Positions 1-11,059 of a DNA stretch of 64,000 nucleotides are shown piece by piece (position 1 is the first letter of the stretch; each line of letters starts with the position of its first letter). A model generated the notes under the pieces. The model saw nothing but the letters and a program-made list of their open reading frames with translations, was not told where the DNA came from and did not search any database. The stretch is from the NCBI GenBank assembly GCA_029962745.1, contig CM057171.1, positions 4,637,740-4,701,739 of the forward strand, given 5' to 3'. Source of the DNA: Echinometra lucunter (lineage: Eukaryota; Echinodermata; Echinoidea; Camarodonta; Echinometridae). A program made the position numbers and the translations under genes.

Positions 1-564
1 CCTCCTAACATGCCTAAGGCTTGCCTGTAATTGGGCGGAGCTTGCTGAGACTCGAGCGGAACGTCATCGCTCTCTGCTGAGGTAATTTGGGTGCTGGTGT
101 TGATGACTGTTGTCTGATTTTGATCAGCGGGGCGACCTTCCGCAGATACCCCACTATCTTCAGATCCATCCATACAGAATCGACAAGAGCAGTTACAAAG
201 GCAAAACAGGAACACCACAGAGCCAATAACCGTTACCGGGAAAAGGTAGAAATCAAGGTCTGCAAAAAAAAAAAAAAAAAAAAAAAATGACGCCGAAAAT
301 GATAAACGATTATTAAAGACTAATCATGCTGATACGGTAATAGGTCTATCCACATCCGCACGGTTACGCCAGGTTCGCATGAACATTGGTGTGGATCCCA
401 AGGGGGGGGGGGGGGGGTGCCCCCTCCAATATTTTAGGTGGGTGATGGCCTGTATTATCATCCCCCAATAATTCACCATAAAAATAATGACATGACCACT
501 GTTAATCCCGTGTAAAAATTGATACAGAAGGTAAGAGAAATGAAGGGAAGAGCGAGCGAGCGAG

Positions 565-612
<48 letters not shown>

Positions 613-802
613 AGGAAAAACTTAACCAAATCTTAACCAATGACCACTTTACTACTATTCTTATAAATGGAAATTGGTTTACGTCTTGTCTCTCTATCTT
701 ACGCTATTCATTATCCTGCTACTCAAATGCAGTTGAGCGGCAAAAAATATTGACCTAAAACATTAGGTGAATTTCAGGAGTCAATAGCCCATTCTTATCA
801 TA
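1..802. other. Gene-free stretch with simple repeats
   Basis: No coding region is supportable here. The stretch holds a poly-A run (about 264-287), a G run (about 400-417) and a GA microsatellite (about 550-610). The open frames over the GA tract are low-complexity translations. Confidence 0.7.
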
Positions 803-810
803 CTCACTAC

Positions 811-1012
811 CAGGGGCGTAGACAGCGGGGGGGGGGGGGGGGGGGGATGAGTGGTATGCATGCCCCCCCCCCCCACCTCACAAGGTGGGGGGATGACGTG
901 TACAATCATCCCCCCCCAGGTTTTAGGGAACATCAATGATAATAATTATCATTATTATTCATTATAACAATAACAATAACAACAAAAACAACAACAATAA
1001 TAATAATAATAG

Positions 1013-1045
<33 letters not shown>

Positions 1046-1647
1046 GTAATTTATTATTATTATTATGCTTATGATAATGATAGTTATCATCATCATCATC
1101 ATCGTTGATGTGACTGAAATGACGATTACAATCATAACTATATCGATCATTGTTCTGATTTATGTAGTTATTTATATCACTTTAGGGTAATTTTGGCGCC
1201 GTCACAGTTTTCTTAAGTGGTGTAACAACAAAATTAGAAACAAAAAGAATAGCGTGATGCAAATATGCAATAATGTGTGTCAGTCCACATTCTACATTCG
1301 TTTGTCACGGTGCGTATATCTTCTATTTATGTCTACATTCTGAAAATTTAGATTTTTTTACTAAAAATTTTCACAAAATTCACCAGAAGTGTGCACCAAA
1401 TCCTTCAATTTCATTTTTAAAGATGCAAAAGCGCCCCCATGACAAGCTCGGTCGCTTCGCTCCCTCGCTTTCGAGTTTCTTCGAAATTTTTACGCCTCTT
1501 GCCCCCCCCCCCGGAAAAATTTCTGCATATGGCCCTGTGTGGGTGTGCGTGTGCGTGTGTATGTATCTGTATACGAAATTGATCCTCGATATCTCGTGAA
1601 CGGCAAATCATCCCCCCCCCAGGTGTAAGAACCTGTCTACGCCACTG
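811..1647 (+). mobile_element. Non-autonomous hAT-like element with 8-bp target-site duplication
   Basis: The element begins CAGGGGCGTAGACAG and ends CTGTCTACGCCACTG, which form terminal inverted repeats. It is flanked on both sides by CTCACTAC (803-810 and 1648-1655), an exact 8-bp duplication. CAG-starting termini with 8-bp duplications are typical of the hAT superfamily. Long G and C runs lie just inside both ends. The interior carries AAT/GAT microsatellites and no transposase. A related copy in the other orientation lies at 30570-32497. Relative to that copy this one has an extra segment (about 1337-1520) from a different dispersed repeat. Confidence 0.85.
1337..1520 (-). repeat. Dispersed repeat with a CGCTTCGCTC core
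   Basis: Reverse-complemented, this segment matches 8110-8275 and 19430-19590 in landmark order: a GAAGAAACTCGAAAG-like block, a GTCATG block, GAAGGATTTGGTGCACAC, then an A/T-rich tail. It sits inside the hAT-like element at 811-1647 and is absent from the related copy at 30570-32497, so it was probably inserted there. I do not recognise the family. Confidence 0.5.
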
Positions 1648-1655
1648 CTCACTAC

Positions 1656-3349
1656 GAACACTGACGAAACGGGAATATGCCGATAAAATTCAGAGAAATG
1701 GAGTAACAACTAACAATACACTAGAATCAGTTCTCAGTATGCGTGATATATATAAATTACCATAATTTTGTTCTCGCTCTGTCGCTAAACGCAAGCTCAT
1801 AAAATCTAGAAACAAATTTTTTTTTTTTGCAGGAAGCATTTTTATTCCCGTAGCGAGATGCCCGAATATCATCCTTTTTTTCTGTGTATTTTGGTGGCAA
1901 ATCTAGCTACGCTTTAAAGAAAATGTTTTTCCCAGTAAAGCTCGCTTTGCTCACTCGTAGAAGCAGAATGGTTTAGCCAAAATAGCATTATATTCGGCAG
2001 ATAGGCTGATCGAATATCCTAAATGTTCTATATATTTGAGGCTATAGTATTCTTTGCTCACTGCAATAATCGTATAATATTTATATGGACATAATAGAGG
2101 TTGGGTTGGAAAGTCAAACGAATTAGGCATGCACGCGAGGTGTCTGAATGATATATTTTATAGGCCTTTAAAAAAAGCTTCGCAGTCCCCAGACATTTCA
2201 TTAAAGTTATAAAGATCTACTGCGATATTGTTTGACATAAACTCGGTGTGGTGTATTATTATAATGGAGAGGTAGCTAGATTATAGTTTAATGCAGCAAA
2301 ACTGTCGACAAATATAGGTCTTGCACCCTTCCCCCATTCTAAATGTTCTAGCGACGCCCCGAGGTGGTCCATCTCGCTGAATGGAACTATAGGGCATGGG
2401 ACGGTGCTACAAGAGGAAGGGGGGGGGGGAGGCCGGGAGGCGACCGCCCATATGATTTTTCAAGTGATCAAAAACAACAACAAAAAAACAACAAAAAGGA
2501 GAAAAAGAAGAAAAAGAGGAGGAGGAGGTAGAAGAGTAGTCAAAAGAGGGGGTTGGGTGGTCATGCGACTTTACATTTTATTAGCCAAATTTTTACAAAC
2601 TTTAGCCAACATAATGGGTCATTTCGCCCCCTATCAAAATACTCTGGCGCCGCTCCTGATTATAGGGTATACTTCTCTCCGTCCTTGAAATGAAATGGAT
2701 ATTTATTTTGCTGTATCAAAAATATGAAAATTTGCTTAAATGTAACGTTACTAATCATGGAATTGCCATGAACGATCAAAGTTCTGAATAATGGCATGAA
2801 TACTAAAATCGAAATTCCGGGCTATGACAAGCCTCCCTGTAGGAATAAAAGCGAACTCAATTCCGAATCGTAATGTACATCATATAGCAATCTTGCGATC
2901 GGCTACGATTTGAAGCAGATTTGGAGTTTACTCCGACCACAGGCTTGCATGCAGTTAACTAAAATTTCGACTTTATAATTTCTATATCTATTCCGAAATT
3001 CAACTTTAATTTTACTTGCTTAAATTTTCATATTCATTGCAAAATATCATTTGTTCGAAAATCTGGTCGCAGTCGGATCATCGTATAGTGTGCGGTGGGC
3101 TTTATACTTACCAATAAACGCCATTGCTCTGTGCATAACACTACAGAAAAAGATGAAGATAGTGGTAAATGTTCTTAGCCATGTCATCTTGAGATTGGTA
3201 CTACGATAAGTATAAAAGAAGAGAAATATTAAAACAATGAAAAATAATAACATTGATGATGATCATCATCATCATCATAACAGTACTGAAAGATGATTAT
3301 AATCATGCATGATAATGATGATGATGATGCTGCTGTTGCTGCTGAATCA
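1656..3349. other. Gene-free stretch; degraded short-element end
   Basis: I find no convincing gene. Around 2395-2658 there is a likely degraded member of a short family also seen near 5663-5893 and 35846-36218. It ends TGGCGCCGCTCCTG at 2658 and is followed by ATTATAGG, while ACTATAGG precedes its left end (2386-2393), a 7 of 8 match. An ATC/ATG microsatellite lies at 3255-3335. Confidence 0.5.
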
Positions 3350-3725
3350 TTATGATGTTAATAATAATATTCTGCATTGATATAGCACCTATCTCTCTGA
3401 GACGTGTCTAAGCGCTTTACAAAAATATTATTACTCCGGTCATCGGATTCATGCAGGCTTGCCCGCACACAATGTATGCACCTTCTCCACTCCCAAGGGA
3501 GCATTCCAGCCAGTCGCCATTTTACAGGCGATCACAATGCTAAACAAATCACAATGACTTTCGAATCCTAAAGGGTTCCCACTTACATGTAACACCCTGC
3601 ATGGGTGGAGAGTGGTAAATGTAGATTCATATCTTACCAAAGGACATTAGTGCTGCGGCAGGGATTCGAACCCCGGACCTTGTGGTTCAAAGTCCGGAGA
3701 CTTGTCCACAGGGCCACAACACCTC
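3350..3725 (-). mobile_element. tRNA-derived SINE
   Basis: On the minus strand the element starts with a tRNA-like head (about 3725 down to 3651) that has an A-box-like TGGCCCTGTGGA and a clear B box, GGGTTCGAATCCC. The body follows, then a tail containing AAAGCGCTTAGA and GATAGGTGCTATATC, ending in an AATATTATTA run. These are RNA polymerase III promoter parts typical of SINEs. The same head and a related tail occur in a plus-strand copy at 13870-14147. The organisation resembles deuterostome tRNA-SINE families with GCGCTATA tails; the exact family name is not asserted. Confidence 0.75.
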
Positions 3726-3854
3726 TACATCATGATGATAAGTGGCAGCAAAAAGGGAAGAGACTTGACAGCCAAATAGCTCGAAACTGAACGGAAAAAT
3801 GAGAGACATGAAAGAGGGAAAGGCAAGGTGATATAATATTATGGATCAGAGAGT

Positions 3855-4080
3855 TGGCTAGCCTTTTGACAAGGCCTCGCGACTCAGGTTATTTTCAGTG
3901 GCTGAGACGAGACTAGCTAGCAACGAAGAGAGATAGAGATACCCCACTGAACTAAAAATTCGTATTTTTAGTTCAGTGAGATACCCCGGGTGAACCACAG
4001 AACTATAAGAGACAGTTCTGTGGAGTGAACGCGCGATCGAGCGTGTCCCGGTCTACACAGGGACACGAAGCCTTGGCATA
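3855..4080. other. Cluster of consecutive hairpins
   Basis: Several perfect or near-perfect stems lie side by side. The clearest is CACTGAACTAAAAAT (3945-3959), loop TCGT, then its exact reverse complement (3964-3978). It is followed by CCACAGAACT...AGTTCTGTGG (10-bp stem) and CGTGTCCC...GGGACACG (8-bp stem). Upstream, an outer GTTGGCTAGC/GCTAGCAAC pairing encloses CTCG..ACTCAG/CTGAG.ACGAG. The first hairpin is bracketed by direct GAGATACCCC repeats. This may be a foldback element or a structured RNA; nothing distinguishes them here. Confidence 0.55.
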
Positions 4081-4888
4081 AGAGTTGGCATGAGAAGAGA
4101 AAGTCTGAAATGAAGTCACTCTGTTAGTGTTGCTCTGGACACGAAAGCAAAAATTGACAAACAGGAGATCTACCAGCAGAATGTGTCATAGAAACGATGG
4201 AACGATAACCAGTCTGCTTAGTGAATGCAGTAAAATCGCACAGAATCCTCACTCAAGCATGACATTTTAATGACATATATCAGAACATACACACGAAAAT
4301 TTCTAGGCCTCCATAGTTTAGATTACTCTCAGCTCCGCTGATACCAGCCAGAAATAATGATTGCTGTCAAGCTCAAATTTTGCACCCCTTCACAAAAAGT
4401 TAGTTTTGCTCACTCAAGCGTAAGATATTTTTAGATTTTGGGGGTGGGATTTGACAGAAGAGACCGTTGGATATCCAAAAGTATTAAAATTTCCTTTAAA
4501 TATTTTGAAATACTCAGATGGCGATATTTTTTCCAACTGTAATTGTTTTCTGGGGCGCACTGTAGAGTACAATTAAGTCATTCATGGCAGAAAATAAACC
4601 CCTCCCATTTTACGCTGAATATAGCTTTGACGTAATACGTGGTTCAAAAGAGCAAGAATGGAAAATAAATTGTTATCATAAAGATTGCGTGTGATTGTGT
4701 TCATGCTGTCTATTCAGCAACCGCTCAAGTTTATGAGCTATAGTCATGATAGTGTGTGCTTGTGAGCTCGACTGCAGAGTGGGTGACCCGAAATTACTCC
4801 GATCCTTATTTCGCCAAAGATACACTGTTCAGGGTTGCAGTGGGGGTTTCAGTTAGGCTTAGGCCTATTGTAGTGTTTGCTCGAGGGT
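4081..4888. other. Gene-free stretch
   Basis: I see no gene, repeat array or clear element end here. The open frames are short and lack domain-like composition. Confidence 0.6.
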
Positions 4889-5158
4889 CAGGGGCAGCGC
4901 AACGGTATTTTCATGAGGAGGTGGGGCGGGACAGGGGCGGGGCAAGATGATCCATAGGTAAGTTTTTTTTCACGTTTTATATGAAAAAAACTAGAGGTAT
5001 TATAAATGCATGACCCAGTTCACCAACCCTCTCTTTTCCCATACTCTTCTTTCATCTTCCTCCTCTTTTTCTTCCTTTTCTCCTCTTTTCTTTATTCATT
5101 GATCACTTGAAAAATCATAGGGAGCGGTTGCCCCCCTCCCCCCCCCCCCCCCTTGTTG
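4889..5158 (+). mobile_element. Short hAT-like element, right end degraded
   Basis: The left end reads CAGGGGCAGCGCAACGG. The interior has the family landmarks AAGATGATCCATAGGT, a pyrimidine-rich TCTTCC/TTTTC tract and ATCACTTGAAAAATCATAGGG, then a C run. The expected TTGCGCTGCCCCTG right end is broken off after TTGTTGCAGGG, and no matching target-site duplication is visible. A sister copy lies at 5663-5893. Confidence 0.5.
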
Positions 5159-5662
5159 CAGGGTTAAAGTTCAGTTTTTGACTAGGATACGAAATTGACG
5201 CGAAGCAATATGGCAACATAAAAACAATCAAACAGAACAGGAAAAAATATTGAAAAAAAAAAAACCGTCACCCTGCCCGTTATCCAGTTCTTAAGTTAAA
5301 GCAACTACGCTTAATCATTTAAAAAGTTAAACAAAGGAAGAAAACTGGGGAAAAGCAACTCGGCCAATTTTTTTCATTTTTTTTTCCATCGTGTCGGACG
5401 CATTTCCTATAAAAAAAAAAAAAAGCTGTAATTAGAGTAAAAATCAAATGCGCTTTGTGTGGATTCGATTATTAATCAGTGTTAATCTGATTGCATTCAC
5501 AAATCAAGGCCCAAAGTTTTCATTGGGATAAAACTCTCAAAAGTCAAGATAGTAACATATAAGTGATGAAAGAACGCCCTCCAAGCTCCGCTCCTCCTAT
5601 TCTGATTGCATTCACAGATGTAGTATATGAAGTTAATTCTTATAATGATACAACACATGTTT

Positions 5663-5893
5663 TCGGGGGTGGTGCCAGTGTATTTTGCTGGGGGGGGGGG
5701 CAAGATGACCCATAGGTGAGATTATTGACGTTTGAAATCAACAAGTAGGGGTATTATAGTTTTATGACTCAGCCCTTCCTTATTTTTTTCTTCTTCCTCC
5801 TTTTTTCTCTTCTTTTTCTCTCTGTTTTTTCTTATCACTTAAAAAATTATAGGGGCGGTGGCCCCTCTGCCCCCCTGTAGCGCCGCCATGTTT
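5663..5893 (+). mobile_element. Short hAT-like element, degraded ends
   Basis: It shares with 4889-5158 the order AAGATGACCCATAGGT, AGTAGGGGTATTATA, a pyrimidine-rich tract, ATCACTTAAAAAATTATAGGG and C runs. Its right end TGTAGCGCCGCC lacks the final CCTG. No duplication of flanking DNA is seen. Confidence 0.45.
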
Positions 5894-6420
5894 CAAACAT
5901 GTAATTAACGTTCAAATCGTGTCGACAAGTATTTTTAGAAAATAAATAAATAAAAAAAGCTGAGAAACACTACACCAATGAGCAATGAGAGCAAATTCTT
6001 ACCTTATTTCTCCTTTTGATATTTGATAGAGAAAATATGAGATTAATAATTTGATCCTTTCGAAGAGAGGAGGAAACACCGTGACTTGATAGTAATTTTC
6101 TCCGCTGACGCGACTTACAGCAAGAGATCCAGATGGAAAAAGAAAACAAAATATTGACTGTTGTCGAGTTTGTGCGGTGCAATGTTTTATGACGGAAATG
6201 TTTGGAATACGGTCCTATTTTAAACACAACAAAAATGTTATGAGCACATGAAGAGAGGACTTCGACTCTAAAACATAAGAGGCTTGTCACATGTTTATCA
6301 CAGTTAATACTGCCAATTGATTAAAAAATAAACATAGTAATGTAGATGACTAGGCTCCGTTCTATTCTTTTGAAGTTTTCCCTTTTCTCTTCCCTTTTCT
6401 GCCTTTTTTCCGTTTCTGGC
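5894..6420. other. Gene-free stretch
   Basis: No gene or element is supportable. A 106-codon minus-strand open frame at 5970-6290 has no recognisable domain or splice context. Confidence 0.5.
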
Positions 6421-6486
6421 TTTTTCTTTTTCTTTTTCTTTTCTTCTTCTTCTTCTTCTTCTTCTTCTTCTTTTTCTTCTTCCTCC

Positions 6487-6517
<31 letters not shown>

Positions 6518-6523
6518 CTTCTT

Positions 6524-6554
<31 letters not shown>
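6420..6554 (+). repeat. TTC microsatellite
   Basis: A long TTC/CTT tract, imperfect at its left end, abuts the left edge of duplicated segment A. The second copy of that segment begins with the same TTCTTACAGGTAAT right after the 17378-17877 gap, so the gap probably hides an equivalent tract. Confidence 0.9.
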
Positions 6555-6555
<1 letters not shown>

Positions 6556-8109
6556 AGGTAATGATGATTTCACATGGTTGATTTGATTATTTTGAAGTGA
6601 TTATACATTCTTACTGCTATTTTTGTTAAGACCCTATGCTATGCTACACCTGTTTTGTTTACGTCTGTCACTACTTTTGTGATTAGATGTGAGCCATCCT
6701 GGGAAAATGGGTATTATAGGTGAAATTTTGGATTTTGAGTTTTTTTATGCTTATAGGTACTTGGACACATGTGCAATGTGTATATGAAATATTAGAGTCT
6801 AATTCACATGTTTCTTCTAGATATGGCCACTTGAAATGCCCCCTCCCCCTCACGCGCGCAATTAGGCTGTTTCGGCCTTTTACCCTTATGAATCAGGCAA
6901 ATTATGTTTGTTTGATGTTGATGGAAAGGTGGAGGGGTGTTGTGCAATCCAATGTTGTATTCATTTCTTTGTTTTAAAAGATTCATGCAGATGTAAATGC
7001 AAGCATGTGACGTGCACGCACACCCAACCCCACACTCACACACACTCACCCACACACGCACATGCAGATATTGTACTAAAACATCACTTATGAAAAGTGC
7101 AATTTCAAGAGTTTTTATTTTTTAGTGCAAAAAAGAGGGAGGGGTTCACCCAATATCATTTCATGAACCCACACACACACAAACACACTCTGTCACACCC
7201 TTCCCCCCCCCCCCCCCCCCCCCCCACACACAGCAGATAATAGTATACTTAAACATCACCTATGAAAAGGTTCACGCAATTTCAAGTTTTCATTTGCCAG
7301 TGCAAGAGAGAGTATGGGAGCAGTTCACCCCATCTCATTTCATGAACAAAACCCACCCACACACACACCCTCACACCTATCCTCCAACTGCATTACAAAC
7401 AAGTGCCCCCATACACACACACACACACACACCCTTGCACAAAACATGCACGCCCTAATCTGCACCCCACAAATATATGATATGCACACACAAGAAAACA
7501 GGTCTACCACAATCATACATACATGTGTACATAAAATTCTAAAATCAAAACTGGGTTGTTATGCTTACTCAAAAAGTATCTTTCAGTGAAACCTTGGTCA
7601 ATTCTGCTTTAAAACAAAAACAAATAAAAGCATTGTAAATTCTGGTGGGAGGAGGAGGTTGGGGTAATTTCATCGTGAACTGTCAACATCAGATGCAATT
7701 GCTGACTTTGGTCTTTGTGATATTACCTCTTCTAGCCCTTACTCCTTCACCTCCTCGACATCAGGCTTTTACTTTCAGATACTAGTATCTAATTTGTGAT
7801 CTTGCTCATTTATTTCTGTTTCAATTCAAAAGTAAAAGAAAATAAATTAATGTGCATACAACCCGATTATAATTTATACAATGTGCAAATTGTAAGTAGC
7901 AATAATCACAGAGAAACAGTACTTGCATATGGTAAATATTGGTTCTTCAACTATTTTTTCCACACATTTCACAAATTGAGTGCATTACATGTACAAGCAT
8001 TTTATACTGTAAGTAGATTAACTTCCTCGAGACTTCATATCTGGAAGTAAAAGAGAATGTAGCAGTTTCTCTCCTCTGTGTCCTTTTCTGCTAACGTCAA
8101 GCGTGTATA

Positions 8110-8275
8110 AATTTTGGAAGAAGCTCGAAAGTGAGGAAGCAAGGCAAACTACATGTAGCTGGTCATGAGGATGGTTTTGCATATTTCAAAGTCAAATTGA
8201 AGGATTTGGTGCACACTTTAGGTGGATTTTGTGGAAAATTTTCATTTAAAAAAATATATAAATTTTCAACAAAAA
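8110..8275 (+). repeat. Dispersed repeat, second member
   Basis: It carries GAAGGATTTGGTGCACAC and flanking blocks in the same order as the reverse complement of 1337-1520. Its duplicate in segment B is at 19430-19590. No coding role is seen. Confidence 0.5.
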
Positions 8276-8587
8276 AAAAATGGGGGGAGGGGGCAAATGT
8301 CCCCTGCTGTGTACAGTCATGCCTGTTGGTCAAACTTTATCAACACTGGATTATAAAACAGAAGGCAATGGTGTCTTTCATCGGTGTTCATCTATGTACA
8401 CATCAAGCGGTTGTCTATCACACTAGCTGTAATCACAATACAATGCCTTAGCCAAGTGGAGATGGCATCCTCCTCTGACAGCGAAAAAAAAAAATCAGCA
8501 AAAAAAGTAACCTTTTTTGTACACTTCGTATAATGGAAACCATTGTAATTTTTCCTTCCATCAAACACTATCACAGAACACAGTTTC

Positions 8588-8828
8588 CTACTGTTCCATT
8601 TCCTCTGCCAGCCACAAAGGGTGAGGTGAGAGGTCTGCCTTGTCCTCTTCCAGGAATGGGCAGATCTCTTTCCACAGGTCCCTTTTGCAGTCCAGGGAAA
8701 GTCCAGCTGCTGGCTTGAGTGGGGGCATCTGCAGAAATACTGGGTTGTTGGGAGAGTTCATCAGAAGGGAGAACCTCTCTTCTTTTTCCTTGCTGGATTT
8801 CTTGGCTCTTAACAACACCTGGTTCTGA
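8588..8828 (-). CDS. Terminal exon of candidate gene, copy A
   Basis: About 80 codons are open to a TAG stop, with balanced codon use and a lysine/glutamate-rich start followed by the residues KRDLWKEICPFLEEDKADL. The acceptor is a weak TTTTGAG (exon from 8828) or GTCAG (exon from 8824). Joining exon 3 to 8828 restores the codon AG|T and keeps the frame. Copy B has one extra in-frame methionine codon and is otherwise nearly the same. Function is unknown. Confidence 0.45.
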
Positions 8829-10799
8829 CTCAAAATTGCATGAATGAGAATACCAAATGATTAGTTCCCTAATATTATATTAAACTGTGACAAGTATAGC
8901 CTTGTCTTTTGTTTTCCTTTTGACAACATGTACCAAGTGTATGATTGACAATGTAACTGACGACACAGTCATTTCTCCAATTAGAGTTTCCATTACAATT
9001 TTCATGTCATTTAGTTTCTAGATTGAAGAATTCTGCTCAAATGGTGAAAGAAGGCGAAATTTAAGTAATATCAAATTTTAAGGGTCATCATTACAAACAA
9101 AAAACAAAAAACAAAAAACAAGGAGTGGAAAAGCCCAGAATAATAAGATTGTAGGGAAAAGTGAATCCTCAAAAAGAAGAAAAGGAAAAAAAAAACCTAT
9201 TTTGTACATTTTTTCTGTACCTACAAAACAAGAAACCTAAGAAATTGGGACAAAATTTTGCATAGTTGAAAGGCATGCTTTAGAACTATGGGCCACAATG
9301 TACATGTTGACTACCATTACTACTAGGCACACACTTAAAAAAAAAAAACAAAATGTACCTGAAGAAGTGGTATTGGCGAATCCCAGAGGCCTGAATTATG
9401 CCTTCAAGTATTGTTGCCAACTGTAGGTCGGTACAAGGGTTTCAGGCTGGACAAACGCAGGTTCAAGGAATATATCCTAAAGACACTGGACAGCTTCAGC
9501 CTTTCTGTGAACATAAATCACATCAAACAGGTTCATGTTGTCATTCAATACTCAGACAATGCATGGCATGAGTGTGATGGTAACTGTAGCAGCATTTCAA
9601 CATAAATTGATTGAAATGAAAAGTCTTTTTATAGTTTCGATTAGAGTTCAAACACATTTCATTATGTTGTTTCATTTTCATTTTTAACCTATATATGTAA
9701 ATAACTTGTCATCTTTAAAGATTAATAGCTTGTAACCTTTTTGTTTTTTTCAAAACTTAACTTTGACATACAACACATGCTAATAAAAACCATGGGGAAA
9801 AATGGGTTGGCATAACCCCACTTACCATAAAATTACCCCCCCCCCCGCCAATTTCCATAAGAAATTGTGCAGTCGTCACAAAAAATCTTCATAAAGCAAT
9901 CAGAAGAAAAGGCCTACAGATAAGAATGTGTGATAAGATACAGATAAGAATGTGTGCTCTTTTCAATGTTTGAAGTGTGTGTTACTATTGTGTATAATAT
10001 GCCTATTGCTTGGTAGAAATAAAAAAATCTGACTGACCTACCTATTTAGTACCTAAAGCAGTCCACTGGTCTGGGCCTTCCAGTACATTTTTCGGCAAAA
10101 ATGGTACAGTGCTATTTTCAGCACTGACTACACCAACACAGCTGCCCTGTGAATCCATGTGTCTGCAATACAACAAAGTAGAATGTGACATTCATTTTGA
10201 TAGCAAAATTTGCTGGAAAAATCAATTTACATCACCCTAGACCATACACCTCAACTATGTAAGTCTACACACGAGCAAAATTAACGTCAGGCTTAATTAT
10301 TAAACATTAGAAACATTTCTTGGAATATTGGGAGAGTGTAATTTTGTTAAAATTTCGTCTAATGAACGTAATGAAAAATTCAACTCAGCTACATCTCGTT
10401 AAACAGAATTTTAATCTTTCACTAATCTTGTATCTAATTTGGCCTAACTTTTAGTCTAACTTGTTAGACTTGCTAACTTTAAAAAAAAACGTACTGGCTA
10501 TAGCATAGAGCACGAAAAAAACAAATCAATTCATAGTACATCTCATCATAAACTCATTTAATAGAAGTGAGTAAGAATATGAACAGGAGGGGTTTTTTTA
10601 GAGAAAGAAAAAAAATTCTTCCACCGACCAACAAGCTAAACTAAGTTTTTTTATACGATACCCTCTGGCATTCGGTAATGCATAAATCCCCATCTACATT
10701 TTTGTCCTCTCAAGTGAAGAAAGGACTTGCTTGGCAGGGTACCTGCGAGCTGCAACAGCCAACGGCAGGGCGACCCGAACCTGCCGGCTCGCCAGGCAT
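8588..10799 (-). CDS. Candidate spliced gene of unknown function, copy A
   Basis: Four plausible exons lie on the minus strand, each with splice signals. Exon 1 (10799-10743) starts ATG and ends CAG|GTACCC. Exon 2 (10162-10053) follows TTGTTGTATTGCAG and ends TTTAG|GTACTA. Exon 3 (9420-9359, or from 9504 with another acceptor) ends TTCAG|GTACAT. Exon 4 (8828-8588) ends in a TAG stop. The best evidence is comparison with copy B: exon 2 differs by 6-bp and 9-bp indels and exon 4 by one 3-bp indel, all in frame. Exons 3 and 4 join in one frame in this copy. Exon 2 to exon 3 does not join cleanly, and exon 2 has its own ATG (10158), so the full model is unresolved. I do not recognise a domain. 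The protein would be small and hydrophilic. Confidence 0.45.
9359..9420 (-). CDS. Candidate internal exon 3, copy A
   Basis: This stretch is bounded by a pyrimidine-rich acceptor ending CCTACAG and a TTCAG|GTACAT donor. It is open in the frame that feeds exon 4. Copy B lacks one T here, which shifts its frame. A longer form from 9504, after TTTATGTTCACAG, hits a TGA in the frame carried from exon 2. Confidence 0.3.
10053..10162 (-). CDS. Candidate exon 2 with its own ATG, copy A
   Basis: The acceptor CTTTGTTGTATTGCAG is strong and the donor TTTAG|GTACTAAAT is good. The ATG at 10158 has the context ACACATGG. The open frame gives about 35 residues beginning MDSQGSC and ending DQWTAL. In copy B the same exon is 125 nt rather than 110, from two in-frame insertions, a pattern expected of coding sequence or of tolerated polymorphism. 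Confidence 0.45.
10743..10799 (-). CDS. Candidate first exon, copy A
   Basis: A GC-rich patch in AT-rich surroundings reads ATG then 18 codons beginning MPGEPAGSG and ending SSQ, followed directly by the donor CAG|GTACCC. Copy B (22147-22091) appears identical. It could instead be 5' untranslated sequence, since its frame does not continue into exon 2. The mobile-element end lies about 145 bp upstream. Confidence 0.35.
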
Positions 10800-11059
10800 A
10801 GATCTAGAGCTACACAACCTAACATTACAAGGCCTAGTAACAAGCTAGGCTAGCACTATCACTTTAGCAGTTTTTGGTCTTTGTTTTAATTTGATTTGCG
10901 AGTGGTTCGCTCATCCCGTTTAAGTTACATTCATTTTGACAGGCTGTGTCAAGTCAACCAACAATAAGCTAGCCAACAAGAAGCCAGCCAACAATTCCAG
11001 CCCACACTATTTATATCGGATACGAGATTATGTGTAAATTCAAGATTGTTTCTGGCTGC

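Noticed and set aside
3651..3725. A tRNA gene on the minus strand
   Set aside because: It has A and B boxes but is fused to a SINE body and tail; no discrete tRNA end is visible.
6304..6573. Long Arg- or Ser-rich open frames on both strands
   Set aside because: They are translations of the TTC microsatellite.
9411..9605. Plus-strand open frame opposite candidate exon 3 (MLPTVGRYK...)
   Set aside because: It is conserved in copy B but the visible differences are all amino-acid changing, there is no splice or start context, and the minus strand has better exon signals.
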